Below are positions 1-8,150 of a stretch of 64,000 nt of DNA, piece by piece. Location of the stretch: assembly GCF_032340315.1 (NCBI RefSeq), contig NZ_CP135436.1, forward strand, positions 1,509,501-1,573,500. Reading direction: 5' to 3'. Numbering within the stretch: the stretch's first letter is position 1; every line of letters begins with the position of its first letter. The position numbers and the translations under genes are program-made. Under the pieces are notes generated by a model that was given only the letters and a program-made list of their open reading frames with translations, searched no databases and was not told the DNA's origin. This stretch comes from Streptococcus sp. DTU_2020_1001019_1_SI_AUS_MUR_006. GTDB taxonomy: Bacteria > Bacillota > Bacilli > Lactobacillales > Streptococcaceae.

Positions 1-181
1 TGCCTTTCTTCACTTGGCATTTGCCTATCATATGTTGAGCTTAATTCTCAAGGTCGTTGGTGTTGTTGATTCAGCCATGATGTTAAGCGTAACTCTTTCC
101 ATTTGTGGTATCTTTGCTTTAGTTTATGTACTAATCTTTATGATTACTTCAAGAAGATATCGTAAAATTATCCAGCTATAA
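1..181 (+). CDS. ABC transporter permease, C-terminal end (partial)
   Basis: Reading frame open from the window edge to TAA at 179-181, giving 59 residues. The peptide holds two hydrophobic stretches and ends in a basic tail, SRRYRKIIQL. This looks like the last transmembrane helices of an FtsX/BceB-type permease of an antimicrobial-peptide ABC transporter, but only the tail is visible, so the family call is an inference. A strong intrinsic terminator follows at 215-260. Confidence 0.45.
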   Translation, partial: AFLHLAFAYHMLSLILKVVGVVDSAMMLSVTLSICGIFALVYVLIFMITSRRYRKIIQL

Positions 182-185
182 TAAA

Positions 186-260
186 AAATACCTCGATTTT
201 TTCGAGGTATTTCAGACTGAAGAAAAAGTCCATTTTGGACGATTTTCTTCAGTCTTTTTA
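186..260 (+). terminator. Double hairpin terminator after the ABC permease gene
   Basis: Hairpin one has arms AAATACCTCG and CGAGGTATTT (186-212). Hairpin two has a 12-bp stem, GACTGAAGAAAA (215-226) with TTTTCTTCAGTC (243-254), plus an inner stem GTCCA/TGGAC, and is followed by TTTTTA. The first hairpin is repeated exactly at 496-522. Confidence 0.8.
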
Positions 261-275
261 AAAAAATAGAGAAAG

Positions 276-383
276 TATAGTTGATTGAAATAAGATATGA
301 ACAAAAGAGATTAGGAAAGTCAAATCAATTTCTAAAAATATTTTAGAATCTGTAGTGTACTATTCTAAGTTCAATCTGCTATA
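276..383. mobile_element. RUP-like MITE
   Basis: A 108-bp element with 14-bp imperfect terminal inverted repeats: TATAGTTGATTGAA at 276-289 and TTCAATCTGCTATA at 370-383. Both ends carry TA, as expected for IS630-type insertion. Size, ends and internal sequence fit the pneumococcal RUP repeat, a non-coding derivative of IS630-Spn1 moved in trans. It has no coding capacity. The rest of the 182-529 gap is filled by hairpins. Confidence 0.75.
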
Positions 384-384
384 A

Positions 385-428
385 AAAACTCTTAAGAATA
401 GCGCGATATCAGCATTCCTAAGAGTTTT
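385..428. terminator. Hairpin, possible terminator remnant
   Basis: AAAACTCTTA (385-394) pairs with TAAGAGTTTT (419-428); the inner part is less well paired. It lies directly beside the RUP end. A weaker imperfect hairpin follows at about 439-482. Confidence 0.5.
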
Positions 429-495
429 CACTATATGGTACCCAACCTACAATATGGCAATTTTTCTATTGCTGGTAGGGTTTGTCTACGTTCTG

Positions 496-522
496 AAATA
501 CCTCGATTTTTTCGAGGTATTT
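496..522 (-). terminator. Terminator of the VIT1-family gene
   Basis: A 10-bp stem, AAATACCTCG/CGAGGTATTT, just past the stop of the minus-strand gene. On the minus strand it is followed by an AT-rich stretch. It is an exact 27-nt copy of the hairpin at 186-212. Confidence 0.7.
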
Positions 523-529
523 TTATGTT

Positions 530-1225
530 TTAAATACTAAACAATTGTCCAAACAGATAGGTCACTCCCATGGTCAGAAGGCCGATACAGAGGTTACGGA
601 TCATGGCTGTTTTTGTTGGGGCTTTCCCGAGTTTTGCACTGGTGTAACCTGTAATCAATAGAGAAATCGCAACGATAAAAACAGTAGCAGGGATTCGATA
701 GTCACTTGGAAAGATGGTAATAGAAAGCATTGGTGGTAAACTACCAAGAACAAAAGCGATGAAGCTAGATGCTGCAGCATGCCAAGGATTAGTGAATTCC
801 TCATACTCGATTCCGTACTTTTCCTCAACTAAGGCTTTGAGAGGATTTTTAAGAAATGCCTTGTTGGTTAAGAGTTGGGCTGATGTTTCACACTCACCAT
901 TTTGAAGATAGGCTGCGTAGAGTGATTTTTTAGCAGCTTCCATATCTTTATCCAAAAGTAGTTGTTCGCGGGCTACAGCGGCTTCCTCCGTGTCTTTTTG
1001 AGTCGATACGGATACATACTCGCCACCAGCCATAGAAAAGGCACCAGCAAGAATTGCGGCTAATCCTGAGAGGAAGATAATCCAGATATTGTTAGTCGCA
1101 CTGGCAACCCCAATAACAACTCCAGCGATAGAGATGATTCCATCATTTGCGCCCAGTACACCAGCACGCAAGATATTTAAACGGCCAGCAAAGTTTGCAT
1201 CAATTTCATGTGTAATTTCTGACAT
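530..1225 (-). CDS. VIT1/CCC1 family transporter
   Basis: Membrane protein of 231 residues from the ATG at 1225. This start is chosen because AGGAG lies seven bases upstream; the frame extends further upstream but without an RBS. Family features: an N-terminal GANDGIISIAGVVIG helix, AFSMAGGEYVSVSTQKD with the metal-binding-type acidic loop, a hydrophilic middle with EEKYGIEYEEFTNPWHAAASS, and three C-terminal hydrophobic helices. VIT1/CCC1 relatives move ferrous iron or manganese across membranes. Bacterial members are little studied, so the substrate is inferred. It is a single-gene unit with its own promoter and terminator, divergent from the sulfhydrylase gene. Confidence 0.85.
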   Translation of the reverse strand: MSEITHEIDANFAGRLNILRAGVLGANDGIISIAGVVIGVASATNNIWIIFLSGLAAILAGAFSMAGGEYVSVSTQKDTEEAAVAREQLLLDKDMEAAKKSLYAAYLQNGECETSAQLLTNKAFLKNPLKALVEEKYGIEYEEFTNPWHAAASSFIAFVLGSLPPMLSITIFPSDYRIPATVFIVAISLLITGYTSAKLGKAPTKTAMIRNLCIGLLTMGVTYLFGQLFSI

Positions 1226-1244
1226 AGTTTTCTCCTTTCTAAAC

Positions 1245-1273
1245 ATTATAAAGTATAGGAACAGTGAATACAA
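1245..1273 (-). promoter_or_regulatory. Promoter of the VIT1-family gene
   Basis: On the minus strand: -35 TTGTAT (1268-1273), a 17-bp spacer, -10 TATAAT (1245-1250), about 20 bases before the start codon. Confidence 0.6.
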
Positions 1274-1357
1274 ACATTTTAAACTATCTGAAAAAAGTTC
1301 TACAATTCTAATAATAGCCATAGCTATTTCTTATGCCAAGATATAACAAAGTTGTAT

Positions 1358-1386
1358 TTGTAACCTGAGAGATTAGGTGATACAAT
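1358..1386 (+). promoter_or_regulatory. Promoter of the sulfhydrylase gene
   Basis: -35 TTGTAA (1358-1363), 17-bp spacer, -10 TACAAT (1381-1386). The leader is short, with no room for a SAM riboswitch or T-box. Confidence 0.5.
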
Positions 1387-1416
1387 GAACCTAATGAAAT
1401 CTTTGGAGGTCTAAAT

Positions 1417-2697
1417 ATGACTCGTGAATTTAAATTTGAAACTCTTCAATTGCATGCTGGTCAAGTGGTAGATGCTACTACCAAGTCTCGTGCTGTTCCA
1501 ATTTACCAAACAACGTCCTTTGTATTTGATGATACACAAGAAGGTGCAGAACTTTTTGCCCTTCAAAAAGCTGGAAATATCTATACTCGTATTACCAATC
1601 CAACAACATCAGCTTTTGAAGAGCGTATCGCAGCACTGGAAGGCGGAGTTGGTGCACTTGCTACTGCATCAGGTATGGCAGCTATTACCTACACAATTTT
1701 AGGATTTGCTCACGCAGGAGACCATGTGGTTGCAGCTTCAACTATTTATGGTGGTACTTTTAATCTCTTGAAAGAAACCCTTCCTCGCTATGGTATCACC
1801 ACAACTTTTGTTGATATTGATAATCTTGAAGAAGTAGAAGCAGCGATAAAAGATAATACCAAACTTGTTTTGATTGAAACCTTGGGTAATCCAGTTATCA
1901 ACATTCCTGATATCGAAAAAATTGCTGAAATTGCTCATAATCACCAGATTCCTTTGGTTGCAGACAATACTTTTGCAACACCATATCTTATCAATGTCTT
2001 TTCTCATGGTGTTGATATCGCGGTTCACTCTGCAACTAAGTTTATTGGCGGTCACGGTACAACTATTGGTGGTGTCATCGTTGATAGCGGCAAATTCGAC
2101 TGGGCTGCTTCAGGAAAATTCCCTCAATTAGTCGAAGAAGATCCAAGCTACCACAATATCAGTTATACTCGTGATGTTGGTGCTGCTGCCTTTATCGTCG
2201 CTGCTCGTGTTCAATTGCTTCGTGATATGGGAGCTGCGCTATCACCATTTAACTCATTCTTGCTCTTACAAGGTCTTGAAACTCTTTCTCTTCGTGTTGA
2301 ACGCCATGTTCAAAATGCTGAGAAAATCGTAGATTTCCTTGTGAACCATCCAAAGGTTGAAAAGGTCAACTACCCAAAACTTCCAGATAGTCCTTACCAT
2401 GCCTTGGCTGAAAAATACTTACCAAAAGGTGTTGGTTCAATCTTTACCTTCCATGTTAAAGGTGGAGAAGCAGAAGCTCGTAAGGTGATTGACAACTTGG
2501 AAGTCTTTTCAAACTTAGCCAATGTAGCAGATGCTAAATCATTGGTGGTTCATCCCGCGACTACAACACATGCTCAGTTGTCTGACTCAGATCTAGAAGC
2601 AGCAGGAGTAACTAAAAATCAAATCCGTCTTTCAATCGGTCTTGAAAATGTCGATGATTTGATTGAAGATTTGCGACTAGCGCTTGAAAAAATCTAA
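1417..2697 (+). CDS. metY: O-acetylhomoserine aminocarboxypropyltransferase (sulfhydrylase)
   Basis: PLP enzyme of 426 residues in the Cys/Met metabolism family, full length for O-acetylhomoserine sulfhydrylases, which make homocysteine from O-acetylhomoserine and sulfide. It starts at an ATG with GGAGG seven bases upstream. Visible marks are the N-terminal ETLQLHAGQ, the family phosphate-binding region YTRITNPT and ASGMAAI, ADNTFATPYL, and the PLP lysine in SATKFIGGHG near residue 208. The insert around LVEEDPSYHNISY is typical of the MetY branch rather than MetB/MetC. It stands alone; the RBS hairpin of radC follows and may also act as its terminator. Confidence 0.88.
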   Translation: MTREFKFETLQLHAGQVVDATTKSRAVPIYQTTSFVFDDTQEGAELFALQKAGNIYTRITNPTTSAFEERIAALEGGVGALATASGMAAITYTILGFAHAGDHVVAASTIYGGTFNLLKETLPRYGITTTFVDIDNLEEVEAAIKDNTKLVLIETLGNPVINIPDIEKIAEIAHNHQIPLVADNTFATPYLINVFSHGVDIAVHSATKFIGGHGTTIGGVIVDSGKFDWAASGKFPQLVEEDPSYHNISYTRDVGAAAFIVAARVQLLRDMGAALSPFNSFLLLQGLETLSLRVERHVQNAEKIVDFLVNHPKVEKVNYPKLPDSPYHALAEKYLPKGVGSIFTFHVKGGEAEARKVIDNLEVFSNLANVADAKSLVVHPATTTHAQLSDSDLEAAGVTKNQIRLSIGLENVDDLIEDLRLALEKI

Positions 2698-2724
2698 AAA
2701 TAACTAGTTTTTATCGAATTAAGG

Positions 2725-2760
2725 ATCCTTCTCACGAATAATAAAGTGAGGAGGATTTTT
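2725..2760 (+). terminator. Hairpin that spans the radC RBS
   Basis: ATCCTTCTCAC (2725-2735) pairs with GTGAGGAGGAT (2746-2756), giving 11 bp with one G-U pair and a 10-base loop, followed by TTTT. The 3' arm contains the radC Shine-Dalgarno GAGGAGG. The hairpin can be read as a terminator for the upstream gene, as an RBS-masking structure, or both. Confidence 0.6.
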
Positions 2761-3441
2761 ATGTATAGTATTTCATTTCAAGAAGATTCGCTCTTGCCAA
2801 GGGAACGCTTGGTGACAGAAGGAGTAGAAAGTTTGAGTAATCAGGAATTACTAGCCATTTTATTACGAACAGGAACTCGTCAATCTACCGTTTTTGAAAT
2901 TGCACAGAAAGTATTGTCTCAATTAAATAGTTTAACTGATTTAAAAAAAATGACCTTGCAAGAATTACAGACTTTATCAGGTATCGGTAGAGTAAAAGCT
3001 ATTGAATTGCAAGCAATGATTGAGCTTGGAAGTCGTATTCACAAACATGAAACCATTGAGGCAGAGAGCATTCTTAGTAGTCAAAGACTGGCTAAAAAGA
3101 TGCAACAAGAATTGGGAGATAAAAAACAAGAGCACCTAGTGGCGCTCTATCTGAATACACAAAATCAAATTATTCATCAGCAAACCATTTTTATTGGATC
3201 TGCTACTAGAAGTATTGCGGAACCAAGGGAAATTCTCCACTATGCCTTAAAGCATATGGCAACATCCGTGATTCTGGTTCATAATCATCCATCTGGTGCT
3301 GTTATGCCAAGTAGAAATGATGACCAGGTTACGAAACTTGTTAAAGAAGCCTGCGACTTAATGGGTTTGGTCTTATTGGACCATCTCATTGTTTCACATT
3401 CCGATTATTTTAGTTACCGTGAGAAGACGGACTTGATATAG
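2761..3441 (+). CDS. radC: DNA repair protein RadC (JAB domain)
   Basis: 226 residues. The ATG at 2761 sits just behind GAGGAGG; the in-frame GTG at 2746 is part of that RBS hairpin and is rejected as start. The N-terminal half (about 1-100) contains a helix-hairpin-helix-like [17 protein letters not shown]. The C-terminal MPN/JAB domain carries the metal motif [15 protein letters not shown] with an upstream Glu in [12 protein letters not shown]. The biochemical role is unsettled despite the name. The stop codon is two bases from the stop of the convergent gene, with no terminator between. Confidence 0.93.
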   Translation: MYSISFQEDSLLPRERLVTEGVESLSNQELLAILLRTGTRQSTVFEIAQKVLSQLNSLTDLKKMTLQELQTLSGIGRVKAIELQAMIELGSRIHKHETIEAESILSSQRLAKKMQQELGDKKQEHLVALYLNTQNQIIHQQTIFIGSATRSIAEPREILHYALKHMATSVILVHNHPSGAVMPSRNDDQVTKLVKEACDLMGLVLLDHLIVSHSDYFSYREKTDLI

Positions 3442-3443
3442 GT

Positions 3444-3923
3444 TTATTTTTTTAATTTTAGGGGACCCTGCTCAATCTCTTGTAAAGCATAGGATTCTAC
3501 TTGAGTCATATCTATGACAGGAAGTGGATCTAATGTAGCGACTAGCAATTTTTCTTGCACGATAAAATCAACAATAGCATTGAAGTCTTTTATTTTATAA
3601 TACCTTTTTTTATGGATGAGGATATCCCTGTAAAAACCGACCGATGAGCGAAATTTACCTTTTAATTTAGCATCTGTTTTTTTACAAAATGGTTTTGCCT
3701 TTTTAGACCACTTTTTGAGTTGCTTTTGTTTTTCTTTTTGAGATAGTTTATCAAGATTCTCTTTATCCTTAGAAAATGCTTGATAGCTTTCGGCTGTTAA
3801 AAGTCTGTATAGATTAGAAAGTTGAAAATAAACTTCTATTTCCTTGCTCTTAACAAAAGTGAAAATATTAACTTCTAAATCTCTCAAAATATCATGAGTA
3901 GAAGGTGTTTTAAGTTCATTCAT
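3444..3923 (-). CDS. Hypothetical protein, 159 residues
   Basis: Not recognised. Soluble, Lys-rich in the middle (KEKQKQLKKWSKKAKPFCKK, residues about 70-90) with a mixed alpha/beta C-terminal part. No signal peptide or membrane segment. The RBS is weak (AATAGG, 10 bases before ATG). It lies 23 bases behind the amidotransferase gene and is probably its operon partner. It converges on radC, two bases apart. Confidence 0.7.
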   Translation of the reverse strand: MNELKTPSTHDILRDLEVNIFTFVKSKEIEVYFQLSNLYRLLTAESYQAFSKDKENLDKLSQKEKQKQLKKWSKKAKPFCKKTDAKLKGKFRSSVGFYRDILIHKKRYYKIKDFNAIVDFIVQEKLLVATLDPLPVIDMTQVESYALQEIEQGPLKLKK

Positions 3924-3946
3924 GATTTAATAACCTATTAGTAGCC

Positions 3947-4636
3947 TTAGAGTTCATTGACGACATAGTCGAAAAGTGTTTTATCTTTGGGGCGATTTTC
4001 AAAAAGAAATTCCGGATGCCATTGAACACCGAGAAAGGAAACATCATCTGTACTCATAACAGCTTCAATAATGCCATCCTTAGGGTCATGAGCTACAATC
4101 TTTAAGTTAGGTGCTAAATCCTTGATACTCTGGTGGTGGAAGGAGTTGATATGGGAGATTTCTCCATAGATTTCTCGAAGAACAGTATCAGGTTCTGTTA
4201 CCAAACGTTGTGTTGTGTACTCGGCAGAACAATCCTGCCAGTGGTCTTCGATATCTTGATACAAAGTTCCACCCATAGCAACGTTAAAGAGTTGAGTCCC
4301 ACGGCAAACAGAGAAAATAGGTTTCTTTTGTTTGATGGCTTCTTTTATAAGAGCTAGCTCAAAAATATCTCTTTGAAGGTGGTAGTCATCGCTATCGATT
4401 GTTTTAGGCTCACCGTAGAACTTTGGATCGACATTTTGTCCACCTGTCAAGATGAGCTTGTCAATCATACTGATATAGTGGCTAGCCATTTCTTGATCAC
4501 CAATCGGTAGGATGATGGGAATCCCTCCAGCGTCTTTAACGCCTTCAATAAAGCCTTTTGCTGCGTAGCTCATCATAAGCTCATCATCAGGATGAGCTTT
4601 TTCGTTTCCTGTAATCCCAATAACTGGTTTTTTCAT
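3947..4636 (-). CDS. Gamma-glutamyl-gamma-aminobutyrate hydrolase family protein (class I glutamine amidotransferase)
   Basis: 229 residues, peptidase C26 family. Visible are the N-terminal IGITGNEKAHPDD, the oxyanion loop LILTGGQNVDP, the nucleophile Cys in FSVCRGTQLFNVAMGG near residue 111, and the catalytic His and Glu in GVQWHPEF near the end. Relatives such as PuuD hydrolyse gamma-glutamyl-GABA or similar gamma-glutamyl amides; the substrate here is unknown. It lies 15 bases behind rex, in the same direction. Confidence 0.85.
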   Translation of the reverse strand: MKKPVIGITGNEKAHPDDELMMSYAAKGFIEGVKDAGGIPIILPIGDQEMASHYISMIDKLILTGGQNVDPKFYGEPKTIDSDDYHLQRDIFELALIKEAIKQKKPIFSVCRGTQLFNVAMGGTLYQDIEDHWQDCSAEYTTQRLVTEPDTVLREIYGEISHINSFHHQSIKDLAPNLKIVAHDPKDGIIEAVMSTDDVSFLGVQWHPEFLFENRPKDKTLFDYVVNEL

Positions 4637-4651
4637 AAATGCTTTCGCTTT

Positions 4652-5293
4652 CTAATCCTCTTTTCTCATGAAATAGAGGAGAGTTTGCAATTCACTAGTT
4701 AAATCCACATATTGAGCCACCACATCTTTTGGTAGTTGGAGATGAACGGGTGAAAAGCTTAAAATTCCTTTAATACCTGCTTCGACAAGGAGATTAGCTA
4801 CTTCTTGTGATTTGACACTCGGAACAGTTAAGATTGCAGTTTTTACATCTGCATTTTTTATTTTATCCTTGATTTGGGAGATTCCATAAATTGGAATTCC
4901 ATCGGGAGTTTTTGTCCCAACTTCAGGATGGTCATCCAAATCAAAAGCCATAATAATTTTCATTTTGTTTCGTTCATGGAAACGGTAGTGAAGGAGAGCG
5001 TGCCCCATATTACCAATACCCACCAACATAACATTTGTAATAGAATTATCATTTAGAAGATCAGCAAAAAACGTCATTAGTTTTTTGACATCGTAGCCAA
5101 ATCCACGGCGACCAAGTTCACCAAAGTAGGAAAAATCTCGTCTAACGGTAGCAGAATCAATACCAATGGCCTCGGCAATTTGTTTTGAGTTGGCTCTTTC
5201 AATCTTTTCTGCATGAAATCTTTTAAAGATACGATAATAAAGAGAAAGTCTCTTTGCTGTTGCTTTTGGAATAGCAGACTGTTTTTCTTTCAC
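4652..5293 (-). CDS. rex: Redox-sensing transcriptional repressor Rex
   Basis: 213 residues, normal length. The N-terminal winged helix (about 1-85) has [18 protein letters not shown] and [22 protein letters not shown], which binds the operator. The Rossmann domain carries [12 protein letters not shown] (about 95-106) and binds NAD(H). Rex represses fermentation and NADH-related genes until NADH rises. Its own promoter carries a Rex-like site, which suggests autoregulation. It heads a unit with the amidotransferase and the 159-residue protein. Confidence 0.95.
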   Translation of the reverse strand: MKEKQSAIPKATAKRLSLYYRIFKRFHAEKIERANSKQIAEAIGIDSATVRRDFSYFGELGRRGFGYDVKKLMTFFADLLNDNSITNVMLVGIGNMGHALLHYRFHERNKMKIIMAFDLDDHPEVGTKTPDGIPIYGISQIKDKIKNADVKTAILTVPSVKSQEVANLLVEAGIKGILSFSPVHLQLPKDVVAQYVDLTSELQTLLYFMRKED

Positions 5294-5317
5294 AAAATCA
5301 CAACCTTTCTAAATACT

Positions 5318-5349
5318 ATTTTATAGAAAGATTGTGAAAAAATCAACAA
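5318..5349 (-). promoter_or_regulatory. rex promoter with Rex-like operator
   Basis: Minus strand: -35 TTGATT (5341-5346), 17-bp spacer, -10 TAAAAT (5318-5323). The plus-strand sequence TTGTGAAAAAATCAACAA (5332-5349) resembles the Rex site TTGTGAA-N4-TTCACAA, with a perfect left half and a degenerate right half. It covers the -35 and part of the spacer. Confidence 0.5.
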
Positions 5350-5360
5350 AAACAAGAAAA

Positions 5361-5379
5361 AACTAAGAAAATCTTAGTT
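5361..5379 (-). terminator. Terminator of the prs2-to-DUF4649 unit
   Basis: Stem AACTAAG/CTTAGTT with a five-base loop. On the minus strand it is followed by a T run. The stop codon of the last gene (5374-5376) lies inside the stem. Confidence 0.65.
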
Positions 5380-5589
5380 TATCTTTGTAAAATCATAGTG
5401 AAATAGAAAACGATAGAGATCTCCCAGAAGACCTTGATATATTTCTTTCCCCTTATAGGTAAGTGAAGTAATGACGGTCGTATCTGGAAGAGTCACACAT
5501 CCTGAAAGTGACAGCATGAGTGCTTCGTAATCTTCGTATTCTAAAAGGCGATCGACTTGATAGGTATCCTTATAGGTTAATCGAAACAT
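5374..5589 (-). CDS. Small protein, DUF4649-like
   Basis: 71 residues, soluble, no signal or membrane segment. It begins MFRLTYKDTYQVDRLLEYED and has a conserved-looking centre, TTVITSLTYKGKEIYQG. It resembles the DUF4649 family of streptococci; that family has no known function. It lies nine bases behind the DUF1831 gene and is the last gene of the prs2/desulfurase unit. Confidence 0.65.
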   Translation of the reverse strand: MFRLTYKDTYQVDRLLEYEDYEALMLSLSGCVTLPDTTVITSLTYKGKEIYQGLLGDLYRFLFHYDFTKIN

Positions 5590-5598
5590 AGGGACCTT

Positions 5599-5946
5599 CT
5601 ATCTTTCACTTTTAGTGAAAACACCACGTTCAACAAGACTGTCCATCAAGAAGTAGAATTTCTCTTGGTGGATATGAGTTTCTTCTGACTTAAAGATATC
5701 AACCAAACGTAGACCAAATTTATCAGTGATGTTGATTTTTGCACCAGTTAAGTCTTTGTTGATGATAATCTTAAGTTGGAAACCTTCCCCACTATTTGGA
5801 ACCTTCTCAAGAAGGCGTGTTAGTTCATAGTTACCAACCTTTGTTTCAAAAAAAGTGTTATCTTTTAGAGTAAACTTTTTGACAGTTGGGCTAAGTGTGT
5901 AATCGTAACGGCAATTTTTGAGACTAATAGTTTTTTCGAATGCCAT
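5599..5946 (-). CDS. DUF1831 family protein
   Basis: 115 residues from MAFEKTISLKNCRYDY. The ATG at 5946 is chosen because GGAGG lies eight bases upstream; that RBS is made from the last codons of the desulfurase gene. The two genes overlap slightly or abut, so translation is probably coupled. DUF1831 proteins are often encoded directly behind a NifS-like cysteine desulfurase in lactic bacteria, which suggests a sulfur-transfer role. That role is inference. Confidence 0.75.
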   Translation of the reverse strand: MAFEKTISLKNCRYDYTLSPTVKKFTLKDNTFFETKVGNYELTRLLEKVPNSGEGFQLKIIINKDLTGAKINITDKFGLRLVDIFKSEETHIHQEKFYFLMDSLVERGVFTKSER

Positions 5947-5950
5947 TGAG

Positions 5951-7066
5951 TTATCCTCCAATGATTTCTTTTAGAGTTTGTGCGAGGGTGATCATTTCTT
6001 GCTCTGTATTTTGAGGTGAAATGCTGACGCGAACGGATTCGTGTAAGCGAGGAGAGTCTTCTCCGTAGAAAGCTTGAAGAACATGACTAACCTGAACGAC
6101 ACCTGCAGTACAAGCAGAACCAGTTGAAATAGAAATCCCTTCAAGATCCAGACGAAGGAGTAGTAGATCATTTCGTTGACCTGGAAATCCAATATTAAGG
6201 ACATAAGGTAGCTGGTCTTTTCCTTGATTGAGGTAATAGTCTGTCTCAGCCATTTCCTTTAAGAAGGTGTCTTTCAGTTGTTGAACCTTTTCAAAGTTTT
6301 GTGCTTGGTTTTCAAGATCATCCTTTAGAGCTGCTACCATTCCTACAATGGCAGGAAGATTTTCTGTTCCTGCTCTTTTTTTCTGCTCTTGATCACCACC
6401 ATGAAGGTAGGAATCAAAATCTGTAGATGCAGCATAGAGAAAACCAACTCCTTTTGGACCATAAAATTTGTGTGCAGAAGCACTGAGAAAATCAATTCCC
6501 AATTCTTCGGGAAGTATCTCTAATTTACCGATTGCCTGAACTGCATCGACATGATAGACGGCTGGATGATTTTTTAGAACCTCACCAATTTCAGCAATAG
6601 GTAATAGTGTACCGGTTTCATTGTTGGCAAACATAGTAGAAACAAGAATGGTATCTTCACGAAGTGCATTTTTGACTTGGTCTGCAGTGATTTCTTGATG
6701 TTCAGGCTGTAATATAGTCACTTCAAAACCGAAATTTTCAACCAAGTATTTGATGGGTTCTAGAACAGCATGGTGCTCAATCGCAGTAGTGATAATGTGC
6801 TTCCCACGATTTTGATGGCGAAGGCAGTAGCCGATGATAGCAGTATTATTGCTTTCAGTACCACCAGTGGTAAAGAAGATATGTTGTGGCTTTGTTCCTA
6901 GTAAACTTGCTAGTTCTTGACGAGCTTCTCGTAATAGTTTACCTGCTTGACGCCCATGGCTATGAATACTAGAAGGGTTACCATAAGTTTCTTGCATGAC
7001 TTGAGTCATTGCTGAGATAGCTACTGAAGACATCGGAGTCGTTGCAGCATTATCCAAATAAATCAA
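5951..7066 (-). CDS. Cysteine desulfurase, NifS/IscS family
   Basis: 371 residues, class V aminotransferase fold. Visible are the N-terminal MIYLDNAATTPMS, TTGGTESNN (PLP phosphate binding), HHAVLEP, the PLP lysine in SASAHKFYGPKGVGFLY near residue 198, and the catalytic Cys loop STGSACTAG near residue 322. It releases sulfur from cysteine as a persulfide for Fe-S clusters or tRNA thiolation. The DUF1831 gene follows directly and prs2 lies 15 bases upstream. This is not the SUF-cluster desulfurase: no suf genes are nearby. Confidence 0.88.
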   Translation of the reverse strand: MIYLDNAATTPMSSVAISAMTQVMQETYGNPSSIHSHGRQAGKLLREARQELASLLGTKPQHIFFTTGGTESNNTAIIGYCLRHQNRGKHIITTAIEHHAVLEPIKYLVENFGFEVTILQPEHQEITADQVKNALREDTILVSTMFANNETGTLLPIAEIGEVLKNHPAVYHVDAVQAIGKLEILPEELGIDFLSASAHKFYGPKGVGFLYAASTDFDSYLHGGDQEQKKRAGTENLPAIVGMVAALKDDLENQAQNFEKVQQLKDTFLKEMAETDYYLNQGKDQLPYVLNIGFPGQRNDLLLLRLDLEGISISTGSACTAGVVQVSHVLQAFYGEDSPRLHESVRVSISPQNTEQEMITLAQTLKEIIGG

Positions 7067-7081
7067 AAACTCACCTAATTT

Positions 7082-8026
7082 CTATTTAAATAGTGGACTA
7101 ACTGGTTTTCTTTCGTGAATACGAACCATAGCATCACCAATCAATTCGCTAGCAGTGATGTATTGCACGTTTTTAGGTTTTCTACTTTCTGTCAAAACAG
7201 AATCTGTAACCAAGATTTCCTTAATATTTGTTGCATCTAATAACTCTGCAGCACCGTTAACGAATAGTCCATGACTTGAAACCGCGTAGATTTCAGTAGC
7301 ACCATCGCGTTCCAAAATTTTAGCAGCTTCAGAGAAGGTACGGCCAGTGTTCAGAATGTCATCGATTAAGATTGCTTTCTTACCTTCAACCTCCCCGATA
7401 ATGTAACCTTGGCTACGTTCAGAATCATCTTGTGCATAATCAATGATAGCAATCGGAGCATCAAGATATTCTGCAAGACTACGCGCACGTTTTACACCAG
7501 AGTTTTTAGGACTAACAACAACCACATCTGAACCAGTTAAACCTTTATCGCAGTAATGTTTTGCAAAAAGTGGGATAGTATAGAGGTTATCTACAGGAAT
7601 GTCAAAGAATCCTTGAACCTGAACGGCATGGAGGTCAAGAGTCAATACACGACTAACTCCAGCTTTGACCAGCATATTTGCAACCAGTTTTGCAGTAAGT
7701 GGTTCGCGTGAAGAAGCGATACGGTCTTGGCGAGCGTAGCCGAAGTATGGAAGTACAACGTTAATGGTATTTGCACTAGCGCGAACACAAGCATCAACCA
7801 TAATCAAGAGTTCCATCAAGTGGTTATTTACTGGATAACTAGTTGATTGGATAATATAAACATCGTATCCACGAACACTTTCCTCAATATTAACTTGGAT
7901 TTCACCATCTGAAAATTGGCGTGAAGATACTTTTCCAAGTGGAACACCTGCAGCATCTGCGATTCTTTGAGCAATTTCCTGGTTGGAAGATAGTGCGAAA
8001 AGTTTCATGTTTTTTGTATCTGACAT
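7082..8026 (-). CDS. prs2: Ribose-phosphate pyrophosphokinase (PRPP synthetase 2)
   Basis: 314 residues, beginning [16 protein letters not shown], as in the second PRPP synthetase of streptococci. It makes PRPP from ribose 5-phosphate and ATP. Motifs: the flexible-loop region [26 protein letters not shown], the metal-binding [18 protein letters not shown], and the PRPP loop [11 protein letters not shown]. The start at 8026 has AGAGG ten bases upstream; the ATG at 8008 is a less likely alternative. It is the first gene of a unit with the cysteine desulfurase. Confidence 0.93.
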   Translation of the reverse strand: MSDTKNMKLFALSSNQEIAQRIADAAGVPLGKVSSRQFSDGEIQVNIEESVRGYDVYIIQSTSYPVNNHLMELLIMVDACVRASANTINVVLPYFGYARQDRIASSREPLTAKLVANMLVKAGVSRVLTLDLHAVQVQGFFDIPVDNLYTIPLFAKHYCDKGLTGSDVVVVSPKNSGVKRARSLAEYLDAPIAIIDYAQDDSERSQGYIIGEVEGKKAILIDDILNTGRTFSEAAKILERDGATEIYAVSSHGLFVNGAAELLDATNIKEILVTDSVLTESRKPKNVQYITASELIGDAMVRIHERKPVSPLFK

Positions 8027-8150
8027 CGATAAACCGTCCTCTTTAAACTAAGTGAATCGCTATAGTGAGACACTTTCAGTGATAAATGCTCTCTACAACA
8101 GATTCTATTATTTTTCATCCCTTTTATTTTATCAAAAAAAGAAGATTATT

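Noticed and set aside
1322..1416. SAM riboswitch or T-box before the sulfhydrylase gene
   Set aside because: The leader after the predicted promoter is only about 24 bases.
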